Counted from the first letter of the stretch, positions 12,000 through 22,698 are shown. The stretch: 64,000 nucleotides of DNA from Symbiodinium sp. CCMP2592 (GCA_905221615.1 CAJNDT010006156.1:310001-374000); one strand, 5' to 3'. The notes: generated by a model not told the origin, from the sequence alone. A program made the numbers and translations.

Positions 12000-13162
12000 T
12001 GCACCTACGGTGCCAGATTATTCGCATGGGGATCTTGACAGTCGCTCACTCTCTGTTCCTTCAACAGACTCGATAACCTCCACTTCCGTTCCAGACTCTT
12101 ATTCCAAGCAGGCAGGCTCATGGCATGTTTCTTGAGCCGAGAAATCGGGCCTGCGTATAAGAGCTTCCTCGCCGCAAGCCTCCAACATCGGACTCGCAGG
12201 CTCCTGTTCGAAATTTACTATTTGAGAATGAAGCACCCAGCGCCGGAGCAGAACTCTGAGCTCTTAACAACAGACATCTAATCCGAAGCGCTGGACCCTG
12301 AAACCCTAAAGCCCACATGAGCGTCGAAAAATGCCTCGCCTGGATTGTCCGAGTGTGAGCGCCGAAAGCCCACAACCTTGGAGGCAGGCGTGACATTCTT
12401 TGGCATCGACGTCCTCGCGGAGGGTGCAGCGGTCCCCTACCAGGTTCGAAGGAGCGCTGGCTTCGGGCATTCTGGATGTATCAACACATACACATCAAAG
12501 ACTATCTGGATTTGTGTATCTGTATACACATACACACATGTATAGATAGATATGTATTATATATATACACATACACATAAACACATGTATGTTGTTTCAT
12601 GCAATACTTTGTTCAACAAGTACGTGTTTGTGTGTATACATGTCTACATATGTTTGTATGTATGCATGAAGAGGCTCATGACAGAAGTTGTGCAACTATA
12701 TATATATATACATGTGTGTGTGCATCATGTTTACTTGTTCTTTCCTTTTTGGTTTACTTGCATGTACAAACACTTATATACACATACATGTCTGTATTTG
12801 TAGTATGTATATACATATATATATATATATACACATTTTTTCCGCATGTACATGGAGCGATACTTACCTACCTTCGCAGCAATATAAGGAGATTGGCAAT
12901 ATCATATTGAGTGTTTGGGATGGAGTTTTGCATTGGGGTTAGAAGTGCTTTTCTTTTGGTTTGGAACGGCAGAAGTGGACCCCTGGTAGCAGGTTAGAGG
13001 GCGCACTGCTCGCATACAGGGCGAACTTCATTGCCTCTGGTTGCCAGTGCGCAGAGCCCAATATCCATTGATTCAGGCACGTATACTGTTGACAAAGAGA
13101 GGGAAGACTTCTACGAATATTTAGGCTTGTCTAAGGAGAAAGGCAAGCCAACACGTAATTAC
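12000..13162. other. No supported gene
   Basis: Telomere words near 12297-12312. Around 13060-13150 a frame reads SGTYTVDKEREDFYEYLGLS, protein-like but unassigned, and is cut by the CA array. Confidence 0.4.
12485..12840. repeat. TA/CA-rich microsatellite zone
   Basis: Alternating TACACA, TATATA and ATGTATG runs. No coding signal. Confidence 0.8.
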
Positions 13163-13247
13163 ACATATCACACACATACACACACTCACGCACACGCGCG
13201 CACACACACACACACACAACACAGACACACACCCGCGCGCACACACA

Positions 13248-13278
<31 letters not shown>

Positions 13279-13286
13279 CACGAACA
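13163..13286 (+). repeat. CA dinucleotide array
   Basis: CACACA with CGCG and CACT interruptions; Z-DNA-prone alternation. Confidence 0.92.
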
Positions 13287-13760
13287 TGTACAAATAATCT
13301 CGAGGAGATACCGCGAGTTCGATTTGCTGCGTGCGAACCTTCATCTACTGGCACCATCAGCGACGATCAATAGTGACTCCTTTCATGTGGAGCTGTGTAT
13401 GTCGGGTCATTTTGAGTTGGGACATAAGACAGCATGCTTGTGCGCAGATGTCCTTGTACCTTTCTCCACCCCTCCTCTGGTTGGTTTAACCACAAGTAGC
13501 GGTAGATTCGAAGAGCTTTTTTTATCAGCATAGGGAAGATGAGAATGACGAGTTGCAGCCGTACTCCAAAGTAGCCGGATACCACGAAACATCGTGAAGT
13601 GATTTCTCTCTGCAGATGAACTTCAAGCAACCATACACCAAAGACCCTGCCAAAATCATAAACCCTTGCAGAAGCGGCTGGTCCAATGTTTATTATAAAG
13701 CTTCTGCACTTACTGCCCTTGGCAGCCCTGCGGCAAGCTATTTGTTTCTTTCGTGTTGTT

Positions 13761-13852
13761 CCCAGAGGCTCCATAGTAGTTCCTTTTTGGGATTACCTTA
13801 TAGGGTTCTATATATGAACCCCAAAAAGGAACTACTATGGAGCCTTTGGGTA
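13761..13852 (-). mobile_element. Family A MITE-like element, copy 1
   Basis: Terminal inverted repeats of about 31 bp: left arm CCCAGAGGCTCCATAGTAG..., right arm the reverse complement ending TTTGGGTA. The 28-bp centre (ATTACCTTATAGGG...) is the reverse complement of the centres of copies 2 and 4, so this copy is inverted relative to them. TA is present at the right end only. No coding capacity. Confidence 0.85.
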
Positions 13853-14321
13853 TATGTAAAGGACGTAAAGCTAAACGTAAACTAAACCCAGACTGAAAGC
13901 TGTTTGTTGAGGTGACTTTCCCCCGAAGCACCGCTTCTTCGGCTGCGAGGGCGAGCGACTGGAGGCGGATGGCCGATGTCTCGCAAGGTTGATGACGGTT
14001 TTGTGGGGGGCGGATCCCAGGTTCTTTGTCCGTTACGGCCCCTGCTTGAATGCACTTCGACTTTCGTCCTTTTGCATTCTATATGCATCTTTCGCCATTA
14101 AAAGCTCTGAACCCTAGATGCCCTAAACCTAAAGCGCTTTGGTTCTGTCAGCTTAGAAGCTCTCGACCCCAAAACCTAAAGGCACGAAGCCTCAAAACTC
14201 TGAGCCCTGAAAAGCCCCCCAAACCACGCATCTGAGGCAAGGCGAGCTGCCCTGGAACGATGGCTGAAGCTGTGCTGACTTGGGTGCACGGGGGGAGTGA
14301 TATCCTAAAAGTCAGTAAGAC

Positions 14322-14429
14322 TTTCGGGTCTTGCTGGCGCTGCTTCTAGGGCAGGTGTGTGCAACTTGCAGATCGTTTCGGGCTTTCTGGCACTGCTTCC
14401 AGGGCAGGTGTGTGCAACCTGCGGATCTT
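14322..14429 (+). repeat. Two-copy 54-bp tandem duplication
   Basis: Copy 1 begins TTTCGGGTCTTGCTGGCGCT, copy 2 TTTCGGGCTTTCTGGCACTG; both contain AGGGCAGGTGTGTGCAAC. About 85-90% identity by eye. Confidence 0.85.
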
Positions 14430-14581
14430 AAGCAGGTTTGGACTGTTGTGAGCATAGGCGGCATATCTTACACTCTTACATTGAAGATGTTTTGCAGGTC
14501 TGGCGTGGGGAGCTGTCCCTTACATGATAAACTGTCCAGGTTTTATTGCAGTCCCTGTCTCCCTTGTTTACCCGTGCCAGG

Positions 14582-14676
14582 TACCCTAAGGCTCCATAGT
14601 AGATCCTTTTTGGGGTCCATTATATAGAATCCTATAGGGTAATCCCAAAAAGGAACTACTATGGAGCCTCTGGGTA
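14582..14676 (+). mobile_element. Family A MITE-like element, copy 2
   Basis: Begins TACCCTAAGGCTCCATAGTA and ends GGAGCCTCTGGGTA, with arms of about 31 bp and centre GTCCATTATATAGAATCC. TA flanks both ends, as for Tc1/mariner-type target duplications (inference). It lies only 730 bp from copy 1 in opposite orientation. Confidence 0.85.
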
Positions 14677-15046
14677 AGACTAATGCACTACGTAACAGAA
14701 CATGGCATTTGCGCAGGAAGGGCAATGACAACTTCATGTCAGCTCTCGGCCAGCGCTGAGTGCGATTCACGGGGATGACATGGATTGTCATACCGGAGTC
14801 GGAATAGTGTACTTTGTAATTGTGATCCCTTTGTAGTCCCCACACACAATTGTTGACACGGTTTGTGTTCGCTGCAGAGCACCAGCCTGCGATGTTTCAC
14901 ACCTGTCGGGAAGCAGAGACACTATGTACGTCCTCGCAGCACAGGAAGCGAGCTCTCAACGATCCCAACGGCATCTTGGAATATGATGGGGCCATCATTT
15001 CTCTATCAGAGGAAGCGGATGTGTGCTGCAGGCATAGCACGGGATA

Positions 15047-15150
15047 TACGGGCCTAGATAACTACCAAAACTGTATTGGGGGCTCCTTCTTATCATCTGT
15101 ATGGTATAACTTAGCCCAAAACCAACTTTTCTTGTTATCAAGGTCCCTAT
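15047..15150 (+). mobile_element. Family B MITE-like element, diverged
   Basis: Order of blocks: GGGCCTAGATAACTACC, TATTGGGGGCTCCTTCTTAT, GGTATAACTTAGCCCAAAAC, GTTATCAAGGTCCCTA. These correspond position for position with the copy at 60671, and the terminal inverted repeat is still visible (GGGCCTAGATAAC with GTTATCAAGGTCCC). Confidence 0.55.
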
Positions 15151-15954
15151 TCTTGACTGATCCTAAGACTCTCCAGGAAACGTGATCCTGAGGCAGAGGC
15201 TGCTGGTGCATGCAGCTGCGAAACTTCTTGGAAGTTGACAAGGCTTCTTGCCGTTCTCAGATAGTCGCCTAGCGAGGGCCTATCCGTGCTTGCCGGCATG
15301 CGTTGCTTCATGTTTGTTAGGTGGGTTTAGTGTTACCATGCTGTAAACCTTGTTCATCTCTCCCACTCGTGCTTACGCTTCTTCCCGCAAGTCGCACACG
15401 TTGCACGCACGCGCATGCTGGCGCGGTCCTAAGACAAAGCCTGGAACCGCCCAGGTGCACACGCTTCCGGAAGCAGCGCCGCTACCACCGGCCAGTGCTC
15501 CTGGCTGGAGTGCCGCGTCTGCCGAGGATGCATCATGCAACACCTGACAGTGCTTGTCGTTTACACTGCCAGTGTCTCCAAGCAGCCTAACTTGCAAAAA
15601 GTCTCCCTCAGACAGCCGGTTCGACGGTTGGTTCGGCATCCTCAAGGCTTGAGCTTCGTCCGTTCAATTTTTGCAATCCCAAACCCTGGACCCTAAATTT
15701 GAGGACATGAGCAGACGGCACCATCATCATCATCATCAGCATCATCATCGTCAAACTTTGCCAGTATCGCGAAACGGGGGTGCAGAGATTGAAATTCTGA
15801 TCCGTTCCCGAGGATCTCAATTACTCGGTGTCTGCAGTTGAGACAACCAGGTTTTCGTAACAATACTGATAACCATCTTAGCAATATCTTTGTGCAGGCG
15901 GGTTCAAATATTTCAACGAGATGTGCGAGAAGATAAGAAACAGGATCGACGACA

Positions 15955-16371
15955 ATTTTGACGATCACCCCCACAAGCACTACCGCCACCAGCAGCGAGG
16001 ACGACTACGACACAAGCAGCAGCAGCAGAAGATTAGTTGAAAATGGCAAGAAGAAGAAACGACGTACATCAGCAGCAAGCAGCAGCAACAGCAACACCAC
16101 CCCTGCCACCACCAACACAAACACCAAGCAGCAACAGAAGCAACCGCTCCAACGGCCGCAGACGCAGCAGCAGCAACAACATCAGCAACATCATCACCAT
16201 CAACAGCAACAACAAAGCAACCAAACAACAAGCACAAAGCAAGACACAACACACACACACAACACACAACATGGAATAATCAAAAACAAGGGCAACTTCA
16301 ACAACAAGAACAACAATAACGGTGGCGGCAACGACTACGACAACGACAAGCGCAGCAACAGCCACAGACAC

Positions 16372-16402
<31 letters not shown>

Positions 16403-16500
16403 GCGACAGCAGCGGCCTCAGCGGCAGCAACGGCAGCAAGAGCAACAGCAACAACAGCATCGACAACAATAGCAACCTCAACCTGGCTCTACGAAAGGGC
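15955..16500 (+). repeat. CAG/CAA/AAC-rich array
   Basis: Degenerate CAG, CAA and AAC repeats over 550 bp. A 187-aa Gln/Asn/Ser/Thr-rich frame (15958-16521) runs through it, but alternative frames are also open, so coding is not supported. Confidence 0.85.
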
Positions 16501-16761
16501 AAAGACAGCAACAGGACCTAGTCTGAAAACGCACGACACTGCCACCTCATCCCACAATTCCTGCTTATAGCCTCACGTGCTCGCCTAGCAGGAAGAAGGG
16601 CAGATACTGCAAATCACCGTGCCGGACGGCGTGGCGGCTGGCCAAACTCTGGCGGCAACCCTGGCAAAAGATATGCTTTAGGGGTGAAGGGTTAGAAAAG
16701 GGCTTTACGGCTCAAGAAACAGCGGGGTTGTCTGGTTTCGGGCGTTTAAGGGTTGTCTAGT

Positions 16762-16850
16762 TCATGGTTGGGCTAGGGTTATTAAAAATGTACATTTTTA
16801 TTCCTTACGGGGTTTACGTACCCATAAAAATGCAAAATGTTACCCAACTA
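16762..16850. repeat. Imperfect inverted repeat with inner AT palindrome
   Basis: TTGGGCTAGGGTTATT faces AAATGTTACCCAAC, enclosing TAAAAATGTACATTTTTA, itself a palindrome. Probably a decayed hairpin element. Confidence 0.4.
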
Positions 16851-17659
16851 GGACAAAGTTGTGGGAGGCATCAAGGCCTTTAGCCTTTCACCCGGCAGTC
16901 GAGATAGGCCTGGATGTAAAGGGACTGAACGACCTTAGGCGCTGGTTAAGAGAAGGCTGCATGCGTGCTAAACCCTAGGCCCTAAAAATCCTTAAAGCCT
17001 GTATGTTTGAGTCTTGTTTTAATGTTCGTTCATTTATTTGTTGAGGCTTTGGATCTGCCAGGGGATTAGGTTTTCTTCGGGCTTGTGGCTTTTGGCACTG
17101 TGGATCACGGTGTTTATGACTTTATAGGCATTTATAGGGTTTGCGGTATTCAAAAGCTTCAGGGTTGCAGGGTCTTCGTGTTTCGGGGTTACCCCAAGCA
17201 CATGTTGCAATGCTGGCTTCGGTTAATCCCGCAGGTTTTGCAGAATATGTCGTTGAGAGTCATGCTTTGGTTTGCCTTTGTGCAGCACGTCTGACAGTGC
17301 CTCGGAGAATGCTACCAAATCAGAGTTTCTTGTGGGACGCACATGATTCTTCTAACTTTTCACCACCAAGGTCTCAGTTCCGGATGGGCGACAGCTCGCT
17401 TTTACCTTGCCCGCATCTGTGCAGCAGAGATTGGGGCTTCAGGCATCAGGGTTGCCGCTGTCTTTTTTTTTCAAAACGAGGTCTGCCAAGCACTTTGATT
17501 TGCTTGAATTATGGTAGCTCCCATAAAACAGAGGAATCCGGCCGAGACCCTGAACACTAGGATTCTCCATACAGCGACCCCCCTCTCCAAAATAATGTGA
17601 ACTTGTAGCTTGCGAATTCCCCCCTTATCGTTTCGGCAATTTTGCAAATGCAGTTTCGC

Positions 17660-17815
17660 CTGGTGCTCTCTTTGTGGTCTCCTGGCGCTCTCTTCGTAGT
17701 CTCTCGGTGGTCTCTTTGTTGTGTCCTGGTTGTCGTGGTGGTCACTTGCTGGTCTCCTGGTGGTCTCTCAGCGGTCTCCTGGTGGTCTGCTGTTCCTGGT
17801 CCTGGTCGCGTGCTC
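17660..17815 (+). repeat. Degenerate GGTCTCCTGGT minisatellite
   Basis: Repeated GGTCTCCTGGTGGTCTCTC with variable spacing, about eight units. Confidence 0.75.
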
Positions 17816-18132
17816 GTCGTGGGTGCTATCATAGCGTAAATGCTGGAACGCTTTCCCAAGCCATTCAGGCCCGTTCGCATGCTTGGATATGCTTGGTATG
17901 GTCTTTCGCTGTTTGGGCATCTCCGCGGGCATAATAGGATCGCTTCCTGGCAGGCTGACAGCTCTGCTTCGGTGGGGAATGTGGGCCGGCCCTAGCTTTC
18001 AGGTGAAGAAGCTTGTATGTGTATATACGTTTTCATATCATGCATCTGTAACTATATGTGTGTATATACAACGGCTCAAGGCGGCTACGGCTCAAGGCTT
18101 ACAGTCCACTTCAGTCGGTAGTGAATCTAATC

Positions 18133-19254
18133 ATGGAAAGTCCTTTGATGAACGAGGGTCTTCCGCCGTCAAGTCCTGTTGTTAGCCCCGTTCGCAAGAA
18201 AAGCAAACAAGAAGCTGACGAAGCGGAGTTGATTGCTGCAAGAGAGGCTCAACAACCGGATTTGGGCTTGGCTTTGAACGGTGGCAAGCCGGAGTGGGTT
18301 ACTGATCTGAAGCAACACATCGCTGAACAATTCGGTCAGTTCAGCGGCCTCATCTCTGGTTTCAATCAGCGACTCATGAGACTTGAGGAAGATGCATCCC
18401 CTCAACGGCTTCATCGGATGGAAGAAAAGCTCGTGACTTTAGAGACAGCTCTTCAGGAGATCAAAGACCAAGGACTCCCAAGGCCTACTCAGGCTGCTTC
18501 ACGAGATCGTGCCCTCCCTCACCATACAGCTGCTCCAATCACTGGACTTCCTGATTACCCTCGCAAAGACGATCAGCAACATCACCCGTTCTTTGAAGCT
18601 GGTAGGGTTGGACCGGGTATGCTTGGAGATTCCCGCGATCATGCAGCCACGCACTCCTACCAGACCGACTACAACCACGTCATTGTCGGTGGATGGGAAG
18701 ACGGAACGAAGAGGGATGTCATTCTGAAGGCGACCAGCACAGCCATCGAACAACATCACCCGCCCTTGGAAGTGGACTCCTTGCAAGTGTATGGCAAACG
18801 AGGCTCCATCTGTCACATGTATCTGAAACCTTCTCAAGCACAGACTGCATATGAGAGATACCAGAGCATTCGAAGTCAGATTCACGACAAAATTCCGATT
18901 GATGCAAATGGTCATGGCAAAATGTGGTTTACAGCAAGCAAACCAAAAGCTGTTAGGATGCGCAATCGACGAACGATGTTGGCAAAATCAAAGCTGGAAC
19001 AGTTCCTCACTCAGATTTCAAGTCAGCTGGAGCTGGATGTTGAATGGTCCAAAGGGCTGATTTGGCTTGGAAATAAGCGGATTGCTGCCGACACCACTCA
19101 CACTTTGAGCGCCTCCAACGGGCAGTATGTCATCGCCATGAGCACTGATCCTACTCAGGCTGAGATGGTGTTCCACTTTAACCTGACCAACATCTCCAAC
19201 ATGACGGGAGAGGAACAATGTAGGATTGAAGCGGCTTTGCACAGATTGCAATGA
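18133..19254 (+). CDS. LINE ORF1 protein, coiled-coil plus RRM-like region (373 aa)
   Basis: This is the first ORF of the retrotransposon and probably codes for the RNA-binding chaperone that forms the ribonucleoprotein with element RNA (inferred from LINE biology). The start is taken as the ATG at 18133; the frame is open further upstream but only through non-ATG codons. Residues 1-45 are Ser/Pro-rich and then charged, with a basic cluster RKKSK at 21-25. Residues about 55-113 have the heptad-like spacing of a coiled coil (IAEQFGQF, QRLMRLEED, HRMEEKLVTLETAL). Residues about 180-250 hold a globular segment with HVIVGGWEDG and GSICHMYLKP, positioned like the RNP2 and RNP1 strands of an RRM fold; this is weak by eye. 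No CCHC zinc knuckle is visible. The stop is TGA at 19252-19254, and the same frame continues open into ORF2. Confidence 0.8.
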   Translation: MESPLMNEGLPPSSPVVSPVRKKSKQEADEAELIAAREAQQPDLGLALNGGKPEWVTDLKQHIAEQFGQFSGLISGFNQRLMRLEEDASPQRLHRMEEKLVTLETALQEIKDQGLPRPTQAASRDRALPHHTAAPITGLPDYPRKDDQQHHPFFEAGRVGPGMLGDSRDHAATHSYQTDYNHVIVGGWEDGTKRDVILKATSTAIEQHHPPLEVDSLQVYGKRGSICHMYLKPSQAQTAYERYQSIRSQIHDKIPIDANGHGKMWFTASKPKAVRMRNRRTMLAKSKLEQFLTQISSQLELDVEWSKGLIWLGNKRIAADTTHTLSASNGQYVIAMSTDPTQAEMVFHFNLTNISNMTGEEQCRIEAALHRLQ

Positions 19255-19302
19255 GCTCCTTCCGACAATGTAAGCCGTTACCAAGGGGACCCGCTGAGTG
19301 TG

Positions 19303-22300
19303 ATGCAGACGTGCACTTGGAATGTCAGGGGCAAACGGATACAAGACGTGTCTGATTGGATGTCTTTAGAGTACACGCCTGAGATCATCACTTTACAGGA
19401 AGTTGGCGCGGTCCACCTGTTGTCTGAGTTGCTCGTTCCCTCAAGGGGTGAGAGCCATGAGATGCAGGAACTGGCTTTCGGGCTGGATTCGGACATGCAT
19501 GAGTACAGAGTTTTTGTTGGCAGCACGGATGCACATCTCTCACAGGTGATTGCTATTGACACGGATGTTATTGAACACGTAAAATTTTCCTTCATTGGCA
19601 AGAGAGTTGTTGGGGTGTGCTTCCAGAATGCCAGAAACAAGCGTTATTCGCTGGTTCTTTCAGTTCATTTCCCTCATTCGGGTACTAGCGAGATTGTCTT
19701 CCAAGAAGCGGTCGATGAGTTTATGTCCATTACTCAACGGTATTCCCAGTATGATATCTTAGCGTGTGGGGATTGGAATTGCGAACCTGGGAGCAGCCGG
19801 TATGATACACTTGCTGTTCCTCTGACCTTGCAAGGCGGTCGATTCTGCTCTCCCATGTGCCCCACCAGATTTGGCATCAAGAGCAGTTCTATTCTCGATT
19901 ACTTCTTCATTGCAGGGGCCTGGGTCACAGAATCGAATCACATGCTACAATTCATGGATGCGGAGTGTGTGACTGTGGTCAAGCATTCAGCCGAAGAGCT
20001 TCAGTCGGATCATGCTTGTGTGATGTTTGATTTCGCGCTGGAGCCGTCATCCTTCCTTAAATGTTCGCACACCCGTTCTCGTCCTTCCATCAGGCAGCAT
20101 TCTAAATGTGGTCGTTGGAGAATTTCCACTTACAAGCTGGAGAGTGCTTGGCCTGATTGTCCATCATTTCAAACTATGTCGAGTCGCAAACAATGGGTCA
20201 TTCTTTCTGGTATGGCCACCAAATCTTCCTATCGAGCTCCAACTAGACGGTATCGGGATTCGGCTGCACTCAAAGCCTTGTGTGCACAGCGGCGGCTGAG
20301 CCGTGATACTGCTGAGCGCACTGCCCTTACTCGTCAGATTCTTGCGTTCAGGCAATTTGAAAGGGATGCGTGGCACAGGGACCTCATTGCGAAAGCTGCG
20401 AATAAGGATCACGAAGCCTCCAAGTTTCTCAAGCACAACCGGTCTAATGAGAAGGGTCATCGTTTTGATGAGGCATTTCGAGTTTTCTCTGGCAGACAAC
20501 ACTTCACCAAAGCCGTTCAGGACTTTTTCGTTAGTCGGTTTCAAGCACAAAAGGTTCCACCATCGCAACTGCTAGATTATAGTCGGGATATTGGCGATTT
20601 GCCGATGGCGAACCCCTTCTCCATTGATGAAGTTCGTGCCGGGGTACTCCGAATGAAACTCAACAAATGCTCCGGTGCGTCTGGTATGTCGGTTGAGTTC
20701 TTACGTGCACTGCTACACCGCGAAGATGGGCTTCAACTCATTACTGACCATTTAAACACTGTGCTTCTCCAAGGCGCCTCATTGCCGGAGCATCGCATCG
20801 CCGTGTTGACACTACTGCCTAAACTTCGTGATGTGTGTGAACCACGAGATCTTCGACCTATTGCACTAATGGAGTGCACTCACAAGCTTTACATGTCGCT
20901 TCTTGTAGGGCGCATTCAGGCCACGTGGCCCGTTCCGCATTTTCAGCAAGGCGGACTCCCAGGTACACAGCTCATGGACGCTTTGTTCATGTTCACCAAT
21001 CGTCTTCAACGTGATGCTTTGCAACTTTCACATTCGATTTGGGTTTCCGCTGACATCGAGGCTGCGTTCGATTCAGTGAACTGGGACAAACTACGGGCAA
21101 CCATGTTTTCGTTGTCATCCTCACAGGTTCATCCGGAACTGCACCGTCTCCTTTACGAGATTTCCTCGCACGGCTTGTTGATGGAATTTCAGGGTCTTGT
21201 TACTGGCATGGTGCCGGGGAAAGGCATTCTACAAGGTGGCAGTCATAGTGCACAGGTCTTCGCCATTCTCGTTGAACATATCTTTCGGGACCTTCATGTC
21301 AGATGGGAACAGGAATTTCCGGGAGAAGTCGGGGCATGGGCGTTCATCGATGACTGCATGTTCGTCTTCAGCAGTTGGAGGGTGGCGGAGCGAGTCGTGC
21401 CATGGATTATTGAAGTCTTTGCGGATTATGGCCTACGTTGGAACTTGTCCAAAACTACGGTAATGTCTACGTCCGATATGCTTCGTTCGGGTCGCGGGTC
21501 CCTGTCCTTAAATCATGCCTTACGCGAGTGCACATGGTCGCAGACAGTTCGTTATCTTGGGATCTCCATACAGCAACCGGCCTTTGACTCCACTGAAGGC
21601 TGCACACTTACAGAGCTGTTGTTGCCGCAGTGCAAACAAAGGGTGATGGGTGGGATCGTGCAGATGCAGAGTATTCTCAACCGTGGTCATTGGCAACGGT
21701 GGGATGTTTCCGTTGATTTGGTACAAACATACATTGCCTCTCGCTGGCTTTGGCTTTCCCCACTTCTTCATCCAAATCGCGAACACTTGGCTTCCCTGCA
21801 ATCTCTACAGTTGTCTATCTTATGTCAGACCTTGAAGCTTTACATACCTGACTGGTTGTCGAGTTCCCAGGCTGGTGGCCTCAATCGACTCAGAAGGCGT
21901 GCTATTCGTGAAATTCTAAGACTTCGCAAACCTGAGTCATTGTGGACTGTGGCATGGCTCCATCGCAAACATGGGTACTTCGGTCATTTACTGCGAAGGC
22001 AAACTGAACACATGGCTCGGCAAGAACTCCTTTGTCCCTTACATCAACAACGACCGGGCCGAGCCGGCACTTGTCAAAGGTGGGTCTTGAGTATGTGCCA
22101 GAAATTCTTTGACAGTCCTGCCTTGAACATTGAAGCTCTTTCCAATTTGTATGTTGACAAGGAGCAGTGGTTGTCTTTCTTTCCGCTTGTCTTACAGGAA
22201 CATGGACTACAACTTTCGGAACATCCCAGTTTTCATTACGATACGTGGCTACGGTGGCGGGACCCCTTCCTTGCTACCACTTCTTGGTTCCGCGCGGTTT

Positions 22301-22596
22301 TGTTCGACTATGCTCCTGATGACTCGTGGACATTTAAATGGTTGTGTGAGACGTCTGGATGGCTTGAGTTGACCTTCTATGGGACGGTGCATTCGGTCCT
22401 GGAACAGTTTATTCCACGTCTTCTCATGCTACACGGGGACTTATTCGTGGTGCAACTGCTATGTCCAGCTACTGTCGTCGCACTACATGGTTCACTTATC
22501 CAATCGGATATACACGTACACAACTTACAACGTCTACCTCAACTCAGCTTGGAGGGCATCCGGGATGATTGGGCACTACATGTGACATCCTTGTAG
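19303..22596 (+). CDS. LINE ORF2: APE-type endonuclease and reverse transcriptase (1097 aa)
   Basis: It nicks target DNA and reverse-transcribes element RNA from the nick (target-primed reverse transcription, known for the family). Endonuclease, residues 1-245: WNVRG with N7, LQEVG with E33, GDWN with D157 and N159, LDYFFIAG near 198-205, and SDH with D236/H237, which are the expected metal and catalytic residues. Reverse transcriptase, residues about 440-760: LRPIALM near 517, SADIEAAFDSV with D584, GKGILQGGSHSAQ near 639-651, and the active-site box AFIDDCMF with D683/D684. The usual LINE box is F/Y-A-D-D; here the second residue is Ile. The C-terminal HGYFGHLLRR (890-899) resembles the conserved W/F-GH-LRR motif after the RT of many LINEs. 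No RNase H domain or C-terminal CCHC finger is seen. The frame is shared with ORF1, separated by one TGA and 16 sense codons; ATG at 19303 is the first Met. Confidence 0.93.
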   Translation: MQTCTWNVRGKRIQDVSDWMSLEYTPEIITLQEVGAVHLLSELLVPSRGESHEMQELAFGLDSDMHEYRVFVGSTDAHLSQVIAIDTDVIEHVKFSFIGKRVVGVCFQNARNKRYSLVLSVHFPHSGTSEIVFQEAVDEFMSITQRYSQYDILACGDWNCEPGSSRYDTLAVPLTLQGGRFCSPMCPTRFGIKSSSILDYFFIAGAWVTESNHMLQFMDAECVTVVKHSAEELQSDHACVMFDFALEPSSFLKCSHTRSRPSIRQHSKCGRWRISTYKLESAWPDCPSFQTMSSRKQWVILSGMATKSSYRAPTRRYRDSAALKALCAQRRLSRDTAERTALTRQILAFRQFERDAWHRDLIAKAANKDHEASKFLKHNRSNEKGHRFDEAFRVFSGRQHFTKAVQDFFVSRFQAQKVPPSQLLDYSRDIGDLPMANPFSIDEVRAGVLRMKLNKCSGASGMSVEFLRALLHREDGLQLITDHLNTVLLQGASLPEHRIAVLTLLPKLRDVCEPRDLRPIALMECTHKLYMSLLVGRIQATWPVPHFQQGGLPGTQLMDALFMFTNRLQRDALQLSHSIWVSADIEAAFDSVNWDKLRATMFSLSSSQVHPELHRLLYEISSHGLLMEFQGLVTGMVPGKGILQGGSHSAQVFAILVEHIFRDLHVRWEQEFPGEVGAWAFIDDCMFVFSSWRVAERVVPWIIEVFADYGLRWNLSKTTVMSTSDMLRSGRGSLSLNHALRECTWSQTVRYLGISIQQPAFDSTEGCTLTELLLPQCKQRVMGGIVQMQSILNRGHWQRWDVSVDLVQTYIASRWLWLSPLLHPNREHLASLQSLQLSILCQTLKLYIPDWLSSSQAGGLNRLRRRAIREILRLRKPESLWTVAWLHRKHGYFGHLLRRQTEHMARQELLCPLHQQRPGRAGTCQRWVLSMCQKFFDSPALNIEALSNLYVDKEQWLSFFPLVLQEHGLQLSEHPSFHYDTWLRWRDPFLATTSWFRAVLFDYAPDDSWTFKWLCETSGWLELTFYGTVHSVLEQFIPRLLMLHGDLFVVQLLCPATVVALHGSLIQSDIHVHNLQRLPQLSLEGIRDDWALHVTSL

Positions 22597-22698
22597 TTTG
22601 GTAATTCCGATTTTCTCATTGCATTTCATTTTAGATAAGCGTGCATGGCGAAATCGCTATGTTCCGCGTCGCGGCTGACAGGCAACTGAGTCCGTGTG

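Larger units (their letters stand above)
16521..18072. other. No gene seen upstream of the LINE
   Basis: Telomere-like words (16680-16760, 16970-17180), a weak hairpin and the GGTCTCC minisatellite. 18005-18070 is rich in TGTATATA. Confidence 0.45.
18073..22672 (+). mobile_element. Non-LTR (LINE) retrotransposon, apparently intact
   Basis: Two long open frames in the same orientation make up the body: ORF1 (18133-19254) and ORF2 (19303-22596, endonuclease plus reverse transcriptase). Neither contains an internal stop or frameshift, which suggests a recent insertion. There are no long terminal repeats. The ends are not certain. The nonamer GGCTGACAG occurs both at 17953-17961 and at 22673-22681 and could be a target-site duplication, which would put the element at 17962-22672, but a match of this length is likely enough by chance that I treat it as weak. 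No poly(A) tail is seen after ORF2; an AG/TA-rich simple repeat begins at about 22699. The left limit given here is the first of two GGCTCAAG copies just upstream of ORF1. Endonuclease and RT order is typical of LINEs of the APE-endonuclease type. Confidence 0.88.

Noticed and set aside
15958-16521. 187-codon Gln/Asn/Ser-rich frame
   Set aside because: Alternative frames are open through the same CAG/CAA array, and the flanks show no coding signal.
19278-20568. Minus-strand frames inside the LINE
   Set aside because: Shadows of ORF2; no independent motif.
17953-22681. GGCTGACAG as a firm LINE target-site duplication
   Set aside because: A 9-bp match between two flanks of 150-200 bp is expected by chance about one time in ten; kept only as a possibility.
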